Assembly (NCBI GenBank): GCA_033558025.1
Contig: JAUCEF010000018.1
Coordinates: 1,178,001 to 1,242,000, forward strand
Length of the DNA: 64,000 nt
Direction: 5' to 3'
DNA from: Phytophthora sp. 'mugwort'
Lineage: Eukaryota; Oomycota; Peronosporomycetes; Peronosporales; Peronosporaceae
A program made the position numbers and the translations under genes. Positions within the stretch are counted from its first letter, which is position 1, and every line of letters begins with the position of its first letter. This document shows positions 11,321 through 19,210 of the stretch, piece after piece. The notes below the pieces were generated by a model. It was not told where the DNA came from. It ran no database searches and saw only the letters and a program-made list of their open reading frames with translations.

Positions 11321-12229
11321 AAAAACAATAGGAGCACCAACATTGGACGATTCGAAAAGCGCGGCCGTATCAATGCCGTTGATCCATCGTTAAACATATT
11401 GGAACAGCGAACGTACATATTGCCTCCGGAAGCGTCACCGGTGCTGTCCCCAGCACCATCTAAGGAGTATTAGTGTTGAAAAGGAGCTTGTTAGTAGTAG
11501 CATCGCTCACTGTGTAAGACAACCAGAAGAAGGCGTAGCATTCGATCCAGCTGGATTGCGACATATAGCATCTGATGTTGACGCTAGCGTATAAGTGTGC
11601 GGATACCACTCTTATAATTCTGACTATTACCTATGTTAAAATAAAATCCATGCGTTTGATTCGCGAAACCACCTGGTTTATTGTTCCAATTTATCGTAAT
11701 AATGATGCTGATATCGCCGATACGCCCCCTATCTGAGCGCTAGGATCAATAGAAGATACCAAATTCAACATAGGATGTTCTGTTGGTACTGGCAGATCCA
11801 TCGATTTGGGTACTGATAGTCAACGGACTAGAACCGTCAATTCGGTAAACTCTGATACTGTCTCTCAAACGTATATTTGCAAAGAATTTGATCTGGTTGG
11901 TAGTCGCACCACCGGATCCGAATTGAATCACTGATTTCGAGTTCGTGACCATTGCTTTGCTAGCTGATACTGTTCCTGGTGTGATTCCACTTAGGTAAGT
12001 CTCGTATCCAGAAATACCATTTAAATCTGCAGCTGTTGCTGTGACTAGTGTTCCGCTGGCATCCAGTTGATAGCTTAGAGAGGTGTTATTTATGCCGACA
12101 TTGTCACCTGACTTGATTGCAAGTCTTCTCGTATTATTTGCACCATCATTAGTGGTTGTTGTTGGAAGGTCGCATGCTCCTCCTGAGCTTGCTATTCCAA
12201 CTGTAAAAGTGCTATAGCAGCCGAGTTAG

Positions 12230-12450
12230 TGAAGGAAGCCATATTGCCTCTTGCACTTTGTGTATGGGTAATACCTCCTGATAAACTTAAGCTAGATAAA
12301 GTTCCAACTGATGTGATATTTGGTTGAGCTGCTGTGCTTAACGTACCTGTGATCGATCCAGACACATTCAAAGATGATAGAGTTCCAACCGATGTGATGT
12401 TTGGTTGAGATGCTGTGCTTAACGTGCCCGTGATCGATCCAGACACTGTC
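12230..12450 (-). repeat. Tandem 81-bp coding repeats of the fiber gene
   Basis: Two adjacent units encode VSGSITGTLSTA(S/A)QPN followed by ITSVGTLSSL, 27 residues each, with a third degraded unit near 13290-13320 and a fourth at about 13400-13490. Such units form beta-helical fiber shafts. Confidence 0.7.
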
Positions 12451-12461
12451 AATGAGGAAAG

Positions 12462-13262
12462 TGTGGTGTAGCGGACGCCAGATGAAGTGGCTCACACATC
12501 GCACTTAAGTAAGCAACCACGTTACTTCTCGCTGAGTACGAACTCAGCTAACGATCCGGCTACTCGACTGTATGAACTCGACGGGCCGTTGGGTTTGGGT
12601 GGTTACATTGAGATCTTTGCGAAGGTCGGTTAAGAGTCGACCAATTTCGTTTCATTTGATATTTGTATGGGTACATAATTAACAATAGGAGGAGCTCCTT
12701 GGGTCTCCCGGAAGATAAAACAATAACAGTGTAACTCTTTTCCAAGTCCAAGACAAGTGTACACTATCCGGTAAGTCCCTGCACGGGCTGGATTATGGTT
12801 ACCGTTGACAACCAAGAGGCATAGCTTGTAGGGTGTTGACTGGTAGCGCCAAGAGAACTAGGTCGGCCCGAGGAAGGGCGTGTCTCGCCAAGCGCGAAGG
12901 AACAAGTCCTGCCTAACTCGTCGGGCCGGTACGCCGTACAGCCCGGGTACCGTAACGCTTCTAGCCGAGAAGCCTTTGCTTTCGGCGACCCGTCAAAGCG
13001 CGAACGCGCCGTCGTCCGCTCTTTACCGGAGGACACGGGATATCTGAGCCAGAGGCAGTCAGCTCAGCTGACCTCTGTGAATTGACTGGCTTGGGACACT
13101 TGGTCTCGGCGGAAGCGAGACACCACTGTCCCGAACCGCTAGGGGCAACCTAGTGCAGGCCAACAAAAGCCGACTAGCTCGGCTATTGTTGTGAATCTTG
13201 CCTAAGTAACAACATCTGACGATTTTGTGTGTGCTGAAATACACAAAAGCGCTCCAAGTGAC
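12462..13262. mobile_element. Probable solo LTR (about 800 bp) inside the fiber gene
   Basis: A GC-rich, non-coding block starting TGTGGTGTAGCGG separates two fiber pieces. GAAAG occurs immediately outside each end (12457-12461 and 13263-13267), as expected for a 5-bp target duplication. Length and composition suit a Gypsy-type solo LTR. It contains no believable gene. Fiber repeats resume on both sides, although the frame does not match exactly. Confidence 0.55.
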
Positions 13263-13670
13263 GAAAGGTAATCGATCTAGATACCGTAAGTGATGACAAC
13301 GTCCCGAGCGATGTGATATCAGTAGGTCTGGGACGGGATCCTGGGTTACAAGTAGTCCGTAGGATAGGTTTTGGGATGGGATCCTAAGGTAGATGGTTGA
13401 GCTGATGTGCTTTTTTTGGTTAATGTACCCGTAATCGACCCGGCCGCATTCAAAGAGGAAGCGTTCCTAGTGACGTAATGTTTGACCATAACAAGCTTAG
13501 ACGCTGAGCAGTTCCAGCTGTCACGCCTGAGAGACTCGACAAGTCAACTACAGATCCGGCAATTGTCAATGATTCACAGGAAATGAAGCAACTATTCGGC
13601 AAATTGTATGAGAAGGGTGTCTTCTCCACCAACTACTACACTCAATTCAAGCATCTGATAAAGCTCTCTT

Positions 13671-13920
13671 AGAGTCGCGCTTGAATGTCAGCAAATTTGC
13701 TTGTGTCAATGTATTTGGGCTTCTTTGCCTTTCTTTTTTTTTGCTCTTTCACGAGGTGAGTAATGTTATTCTTCTCTAATTGTTTGGTTAGCGTCTCAAT
13801 ATTAGTAGATCCATGATCAGTCTTAGCAGATGCTAATGGCTTGACAGTTTCAGATGTTGCGCCATCTATTCATCGGCTGCGGCATCATCTGCCGGCGAAT
13901 TCTTTTAAGACGATGCATTT
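13671..13920 (-). pseudogene. Small lysine-rich viral gene remnant
   Basis: A minus-strand run of about 65 codons ends at a stop near 13671 and contains ETLTKQLEKNN, KEQKKRKAKKPKY and DTSKFADIQARL. An upstream Ala/Asp-rich piece (NSPADDAAADE) lies in another frame. The basic stretch could bind DNA or act as a nuclear signal. The family is unknown. It sits between the fiber gene and the divergent capsid-like gene. Confidence 0.35.
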
Positions 13921-13933
13921 TCTTTAATAGCTT

Positions 13934-13941
13934 ATATAAAA
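13934..13941 (+). promoter_or_regulatory. Viral TATA-like box before the capsid-like gene
   Basis: TATATAAA lies 13 bases before the ATG at 13947, in the context CTTATATAAAAGCAATATG. The same arrangement recurs at 15415 and, in weaker form, at 18683. Confidence 0.5.
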
Positions 13942-13946
13942 GCAAT

Positions 13947-14760
13947 ATGAGTCTTCCAATTCTTCAGAACATTAATAACCAAGTCGCGCAGCATCGATTC
14001 AGATATCGATTGAGCCAGCAGATAGATATATAGTAGTTAATTTGAATGCGCACTTGGTTCAATCAGCATCAACTACTCGTGGAAAGCGATTACTGCTCAA
14101 CGTCAAAATAATTCATTCAAGATTATTTGGCCAACAGCAACAACAACAACCTACGCTTCACTCTGCCCGATGGTACATATTCAGCGAGCGATATCAACAA
14201 CTATCTTCAGTATTGGAGTATTCAAAACAAATTGTATTTGATCAACAACACTACTGGCGAATACTATTACTTCATCTCATGCGCGGAGAATGTATCTTCC
14301 TATCCTATTTCAATTCACGATGCAGCCCGTAAAGAATATCACAGGCTTCACTGCGGTGAGTGGATGCCGACAATGCCAGCTACTTTATATACGCACAACT
14401 ACAAATATTTCGATTGTTGGGTTTTCGAATGCTACGTATCTTGCTGCGCAACCACGAGCGTTTACGCTGTGAATAGCACAATCGTGCCTCAGATTGATCC
14501 CGTCGCTGCCGCCATTGTTGGGTTATCTAATCTGTACAAGCCGATAGCAAAACCAGTTAGGTTCTTCATACGTTTACAAGTGCGGAAGTTGAATTTGGTG
14601 CACTCATCACAACCTCGCAAGGCCAGGGATTCGCATATTGCCCGATGCAAGGGACGAATAATGAAATTACTTTGAACTTTATGAGCAGCCATTGCAGATT
14701 ATCGATCCTAACGTGTGCATTCGCTTGCTAATGAGACAAAAAAATCTGACTCGACCATAT
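13947..14760 (+). pseudogene. Penton / minor-capsid-like viral protein, frameshifted
   Basis: From ATG 13947 (MSLPILQNINNQV) the protein continues across at least five frame changes. Recognisable pieces are INYSWKAITAQ with NNSFKIIWP, LPDGTYSASDINNYLQY (about 14160), NKLYLINNTTGEYYY, a QIDPVAAAIVGLSNLY stretch (about 14490), and a C-terminal ITLNF...LQIIDPNVCIRLLMRQK (about 14660-14740). The DG-x-YS-x-x-DIN-x-YLQ phrase and the ending IIDPN...L are features I associate with the second structural protein of Polinton-like elements. In the virus it would occupy capsid vertices. The family link is from memory, not from a search. Confidence 0.55.
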
Positions 14761-14824
14761 AATTATATTTCGCAAATGTACTCGATGACGTTTTGGCGGA
14801 TCTTTCTCTCGATGATGTTCATCA

Positions 14825-15400
14825 TCATAGTCGACATTTTTTCGCTTGTGATTTGTTTGTGTAAAGATCAATGAAATCTTTGATTGGCATATCGCTTGGA
14901 AAGTCGCAGCAAATGATTGCGAGATCACGCTGGGTCAAGTTTCGACCAAGCACTACATATTGGCTATCGATGCGAATAGTCTTTGGAATGCCGAAAAGTA
15001 GCTTTGACTGATGTAGATCATACATCTACCTTTTTTGGCCCCTGATAAAATACTGACCTATCTGAGCTTGTGCCTTCTTGTTCAAGGATCAGGTTAGCGA
15101 AAATAACGAGTTTGCTGGTCTCAGAATCATACTCGCCCATCACAGGAACCATTCCTTCTTCGATCACCTCTACATTATCAATGGTCTCTTTGGGATGATC
15201 ATAGAGTGTCTCGTTTCTTTTCGTACAGATGACGATCTTCGTAAAGCATTTGCTCAGCAAAGCGATGATATAGAGTACAGTGTTACTCTTTTGCTGCCAG
15301 ATGGGCTTGCGACGCACATCCGAAAAGGAAGTTCAAAGTGCTCATGCTTGGGGTATTTCTTGAGCTTTGACTTTGGTATAGATTAATAAAAGTTGAGCAT
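14825..15400 (-). pseudogene. A32/FtsK-HerA-type DNA packaging ATPase, frameshifted
   Basis: Minus-strand pieces in three frames give, in order: HFELPFRMCVASPSGS (damaged P-loop, about 15300-15345), IIALLSKCFTKIVICTK, ETLYDH, EYDSETSKLVIF (Walker B strand, about 15105), a YFIRGRKKG-like part, a GIPKTIRIDSQYVVLGRN stretch (about 14965), and FIDLYTNK at the end. This order, especially the sensor region IPK-x-IR-x-x-SQY-x-V, is that of the genome-packaging ATPase of Polinton-like viruses and virophages. The P-loop lysine is displaced by a frameshift, so it is non-functional. It is tail-to-tail with the capsid-like gene, as neighbouring morphogenesis genes often are. Confidence 0.75.
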
Positions 15401-15414
15401 CTTTCTTCGTTCTT

Positions 15415-15423
15415 ATATAAAAG
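15415..15423 (+). promoter_or_regulatory. Viral TATA-like box
   Basis: TATATAAAA lies 9 bases before an ATG at 15432. Its context is almost identical to the box at 13934. Confidence 0.45.
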
Positions 15424-15431
15424 TAATTAAA

Positions 15432-15550
15432 ATGTATTTCCCTCCGACAACAACAGCCCAATTTTTAACAGCTCATCTACCTCGGATCAAATGACTATCT
15501 CAAAATTGCAGTTCAGACAAACGATATCATATCAAACGATATCAAAAGTT
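15432..15550 (+). pseudogene. 5' remnant of an unidentified viral gene
   Basis: ATG 15432 starts MYFPPTTTAQF and the reading continues after one frame change with a YLGSNDYLKIAVQTNDI stretch. It then runs into the 3' end of the opposite-strand gene. Only about 40 codons remain. The promoter-like box suggests a real gene start, perhaps of a structural gene now lost. Confidence 0.3.
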
Positions 15551-15554
15551 AGGT

Positions 15555-15929
15555 GGAACCGGTGTTTTCACTTTACTTGCTGTTGCTAAAAGTCTCGACT
15601 TATTTTTATGCTTGGATTATCATCGCCGAAAGGCCTGGCTCCTTGTAGCATTTTCAGGCGCCTTACAACACTATCTAGTTGCTCATATACGCCGAATCAA
15701 ATTCTCGGACTTGATATGACATTCGCTTAAGCAATATCTCATAAAGTCTTGCTCTGGCTCGTCTAGAAGGTCGAAGAGATGATTATCAAAGCTCTTATCA
15801 TCTTCAATCATATGCCATAAATCAACAAAAGCATGGAGGACGAGTATAGTCTTCAAATTTACATTTGATTTTCCTTAGACGAGCATGTAATCCATTGAAA
15901 CTCATAAGATGTGGAGCACGTTTGGATGC
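15555..15929 (-). pseudogene. Small conserved Polinton-like-virus protein, frameshifted
   Basis: ATG 15929 starts MASKRAPHLMSF. Pieces in all three frames give a DLLDEPEQDFMRYCLSE stretch, then REFDSAYMSN, and then RRLKMLQGARAFGDDNPSIK before a stop. An acidic LLDEPEQD segment followed by RLKxLxGxxxxGDDNP closely resembles a short uncharacterised protein I recall from Polinton-like elements (R-x-x-x-L-x-G-E-I-x-x-G-N-D-N-P). A TAATATATAG box lies about 25 bases upstream on the minus strand. Its role is unknown; it is probably a virion or assembly factor. Confidence 0.45.
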
Positions 15930-16618
15930 CATTTGAATATGATTTGCTCTATATATTAGGTGTGTTCATATTACTTTTCAAATACTTCAATTTTTAGCGT
16001 CTTATCACTTCCAGATGGAGTGAAATCTCCATTGAATATGCGCTCCCTACGCGCTTTAGAACGTGTTGAGGGCTTTGCAGGCGAATGCGTGAGGTTGAGG
16101 TGTCTCAAATGAGAAGTCAGGAGCGCCATCGATAACCACTGATGATGTAAATCTATTTGCAATCTTGTTGTAGCTAGTATTGGCAGCAAACGTGCTATGA
16201 AGTAGCTTACCGTGAAGGTGATGTTTCTCTCTATTTGTTAACTTTGCATACGTTGGCGATTGGATGAGGTGCGATTCAACAATATGACGGATCATATTCA
16301 TGCTCATCGCCTTTCCGTGTATTTCACAGAGAGCTTCGATAGTGCTGAACTGAATCCAGAGTTGCTATCGTATTCACCTGGAGTATTGTTATAACGCGCC
16401 AGAGAAGTTTTGTTGGATTTTGTCCAAGACAGTCGGACACAAAATGAAGAATCGAGCAATGAGGTTCATTGCGGATCCATCTAGCTCGATAACTTGAGGA
16501 CCCATGAGGCGAACGTTCTTGAAGTCATTCAAATTAAGCTTGATTCCTTGAAGGTAATGGCCGCTATCAACTTTTCTCAAATACACTGGGGCCATACGAG
16601 ACGCAGCGGATAATAGAC

Positions 16619-17045
16619 GTTGAAATATAAAGTGATATAATTAAAGTATAACGGCTTACACGAAGTAACACGAGTGTAGCCGTGCTACGTGTCACCTTGC
16701 AGTAAGTGGCACTTGGTATCATTTGGATTAACGGGATTTTAGTACGTGGCCACAGGGCCACCCGATATGCATTTGACTAGGTTAAACTATAGTAGATAAT
16801 TAAAGTCATACATTTACACCACAGGCGGCTTTGCCGTAGATAACTAACAAATAACAGTTCAGTTTTAACATTAAAGAGAGTATTGCTGTAGGTTTAGGAA
16901 TACTGACTCTTCGAGTCTCTAGTGGTATAACTAGAGTGATCTAACCCTCTGCGGAGACGTTAGGGGTTAGGATAACGACAGCTAAAGATTTGGGGAGTCA
17001 TACGTCTTCACTTGATGCACTACGCTACGCAGCCCCACTGCATAA
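16619..17045. mobile_element. 427-bp insertion, probably a solo LTR, in the recombinase gene
   Basis: The block starts GTTGAAATATAAAG and ends near GCATAA, with AGAC on both sides (16615-16618 and 17046-17049). Removing it joins the two recombinase pieces in frame. It contains no gene. Its length and AT-rich ends suit a small solo LTR; the exact family is unknown. Confidence 0.6.
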
Positions 17046-17362
17046 AGACAAGGCCTAGATACGCAAGTCGCTTCGCTTCTGTTAGTTTACTTAGCTCATT
17101 GTTGGAAGAAAGACTTCACCGTATGTATCCATGATTATCTTCTTGACTTTCTGAGGAACAGCCATCAGTTCTTGGTAGCTGATATATTCTCTTCTTCAGG
17201 CGTAACCTAATTATCCAATTTGTCCGACTTGTTTTGCTTGCTGAGCTCTTTTCTTACTGCATTGTAGTATCCAAATGCGTCACGAAAGAGATTCTTAACC
17301 ATCTTACATAGTGCGTTTAGGGTCAGTATTAGACTTTCCCTGCTCTTAAAGAGACGCATTAA

Positions 17363-18382
17363 CAGGCCTCTCTTAAAAGGCGGTGTGCTACGAAAAGGGC
17401 CAGATAACCTATTCTAAGATCTTGAAAACGCCTATTTACAGACAGTGGGGTGAGACAGAGTACTGCGTATTCAAGAAAACTAAAATAACTTCAGACCGTG
17501 CAAAGCAAACCACGTGCCTTCACGGTGGATTACGCCACAAGCAACATACAGTTTCAAGGAATACAAGCTTGGGTTCCTCGCAAATGCCCAAGAAACAAAC
17601 TTCTGTGAAGAGATCAGTAGTCATTAAGCGGAAAGGAACGACGACCTCCACGACAACTGAGAAGAGTGTCACGAAGTTTCAACAATGCGATTGTTCAAAA
17701 GCTCATATCCAAACCTCAGCAGCGCCAGAACTGGATCCTACGAGAATGAGTTGGGGCTGCGCCAATTCCAACTGGCGACTCTCTTTTTGTTTCGATAGGT
17801 GTATGCCGATTCTGTGAAGTTTTCGGGCGTGAACAAAAGGCCCCTACACCAACTACAGCGTTCGCTCAACTCATGGCTCCTAAAACATGAAAACAAACCG
17901 AACGTGTGATGAAATACGACAAGTTTCGTCGGACAACATCGTTAGCCACTACTCCAAGCAGCACGCCACTAAGTGGGCCGAGTACGAGGCTCGACCAATC
18001 AAGGGTGGGAAAGACGACACTTTTTTCGTCCTCCTCGCCATTCTTTTGTCCGCGGAGACTGTTTAATTCACACCGTCGAAAGCGATTTCAGCTTTCTCAA
18101 CCAAAGCAAGAGCGATCAGCGGGCGTCATTGAGCAACTACACCAAGGAAGGCCAACTGCAAGCGAAGCAGTACTTAAAGTTAATTGCTTTAGCTGAGAAA
18201 TAAAAGATAGTGCGGAAAACACGTACTAGCTTAACAAATGTATTCGTTATCGAATACCTACTTTTGATTTCGGGAGTTACTTGGTACATTCCTAAACTAA
18301 GCGCCTACTTCTAGGTCTCAAAAACGCCTATCTATAGATAAAGTAGGCGAAGTAGGGTGAGCGCCTATTTAGAAGAGGCCTG
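17363..18382 (+). mobile_element. hAT-type DNA transposon with perfect 8-bp target duplication
   Basis: Inverted ends read CAGGCCTCT inward from both sides (17363 and 18382), followed by related subterminal sequence. CGCATTAA stands directly outside each end (17355-17362 and 18383-18390). A CAGG terminus, 8-bp duplication and a BED-finger gene inside are diagnostic of hAT elements. At 1020 bp it is internally deleted. Confidence 0.88.
17584..18203 (+). pseudogene. hAT BED-finger / transposase-derived gene, broken
   Basis: ATG 17584 starts MPKKQTSVKRSVV with a basic, Thr-rich leader. Later pieces in other frames give VCRFCEVFGREQK (about 17797), KYDKFR, then H-x4-H and KWAEYEARP (about 17960). 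This is the C2-H2 pattern of a BED zinc finger as found in many oomycete transposase-like proteins. The end has TVESDFSFLN...GQLQAKQYLKL, also typical of that family. The catalytic DDE core is absent. It is the coding remnant of the surrounding hAT element, not a viral gene. Confidence 0.65.
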
Positions 18383-18682
18383 CGCATTAATAAGGCGATC
18401 ATATCAGAATTTTGTACGCTAAACACTTTTTGATATTTTGCATCGTCGTACTTGTTGGAATATTCGATACGAGTAATGAATTCGTCTGGATCCCATTGTA
18501 AGCTCTCCTTCCCGGACTTGTATAATCTGAGCAGCTGCCTCAAATACAGGTTCATTGTTACTTTGGAGAGCCAATCATTGCTCATTTCGAGATCAAGAAG
18601 AATATTTGATTTAATTCATCTAGATTTTGGGTTTTAGATTTAAGTTTTTTTTTAAAAACTTTGACATTTTTTATTTTGTGCT

Positions 18683-18690
18683 TATAAATA
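18683..18690 (+). promoter_or_regulatory. Viral TATA-like box before the MYKEFRV gene
   Basis: TATAAATA ends two bases before the ATG at 18693, in the context CTTATAAATAAGATG. It is a weaker version of the boxes at 13934 and 15415. Confidence 0.4.
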
Positions 18691-18692
18691 AG

Positions 18693-19137
18693 ATGTATAA
18701 GGAGTTTCGCGTCAACCTTAGTCACGCGCAGGCCATGAATGTTTTGCATGGAAAGCCTGCTCAATTAACGCATGCACAGCTTAATTCTGGCCATGTCCAT
18801 TATTTCCACCCCGAAAATTACAAAAAACTAGTCGAAGCATATGAATCGGGTAAAGGAACGACTCGACATACGAGAGATGGTGAAGTATTGAGAACGCACC
18901 AATCTGGGCTAAGTGGTAGTGGATTTGGGGAGATCTGTGGAATGGAATTAAATCGGTTGGTAGTCATGCGTGGAATTTTTTCTGAGAGATATTGGAAGCC
19001 CAACGCCGGTTCTGTATAATACGGTTGCGGATATTGCCGCTCCGGAAACGGGGGAAATTTCTCGCGATATTCGAAGTGGAGTTAAAAAATCTGACTGGTA
19101 TTTGAAATGGCCGAACCATGTCGCACGCGTATCCGCA
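18693..19137 (+). pseudogene. Uncharacterised conserved viral protein (MYKEFRV type), frameshifted
   Basis: ATG 18693 opens a 109-codon frame: MYKEFRVNLSHAQAMNVLHG, PAQLTHAQLNSGHVHYFHPEN, then a Gly/Ser stretch (GLSGSGFGE). Frame changes follow, with pieces NGIKSVGSHAWNFF and LYNTVADIAAPETG plus RSGVKK extending to about 19137. A basic N-terminus with a HAQ...LHGKPxQL pattern, a Gly linker and an IKSVGS hydrophobic segment recall a small virion-associated protein of Polinton-like viruses and their relatives. The function is unknown; the hydrophobic part could act on membranes or DNA. Confidence 0.45.
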
Positions 19138-19210
19138 TGAATGGAGGAAGCTTTAGACTTGGTTAAATCTACTGTATCTTAAAAAAATCAATCATTTTTT
19201 TCACACGTGA

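Larger units (their letters stand above)
6519..13632 (-). pseudogene. Viral fiber-like protein with S74 chaperone domain, split by two insertions
   Basis: Three minus-strand pieces belong together: 13268-13632, 11326-12456 and 6519-7188. The N-terminal pieces hold the short repeat VSGSITGTLSTA(S/A)QPNITSVGTLSSL and the phrase GITPGTVSASKA, both typical of virion fiber or appendage proteins of large DNA viruses. The last piece has GIGISSPAPQLDVSGSV, then TTSDARIK and a C-terminal helix (QQQQINKLYRKL). This is the signature of the S74 intramolecular chaperone that trimerises and then autocleaves in phage and algal-virus fibers. A Copia element (7189-11320) and an LTR-like insertion (12462-13262) interrupt it, and several frameshifts exist. 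The start is uncertain. In a virus it would form a host-attachment spike. Confidence 0.7.
15971..18585 (-). pseudogene. Tyrosine recombinase (viral integrase), split by two insertions
   Basis: The gene starts at ATG 18585 (MSNDWLSKVTMN) and ends near 15971. A hAT element (17363-18382) and a 427-bp insertion (16619-17045) lie inside it. When each is removed with one copy of its target duplication, the frame runs straight through both sites (ALLM-RLFKSRE and GLV-YYPLRL). Catalytic features of the family are visible: the first arginine in YPLRL (about 16600), the RH pair in MIRHIVESH (about 16285), LLHST (about 16200), and the tyrosine in SYNKI (about 16170). A few frameshifts and a stop remain. 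Such enzymes integrate Polinton-like viruses and virophages into host DNA. Confidence 0.72.

Noticed and set aside
12500..13262. Protein-coding gene in the GC-rich block
   Set aside because: Frames are short, overlapping and without motifs; the flanking GAAAG repeats favour a solo LTR.
13740..19000. A major capsid protein gene
   Set aside because: Looked for a double jelly-roll sequence in the unassigned gaps; nothing convincing remains, so none is reported.
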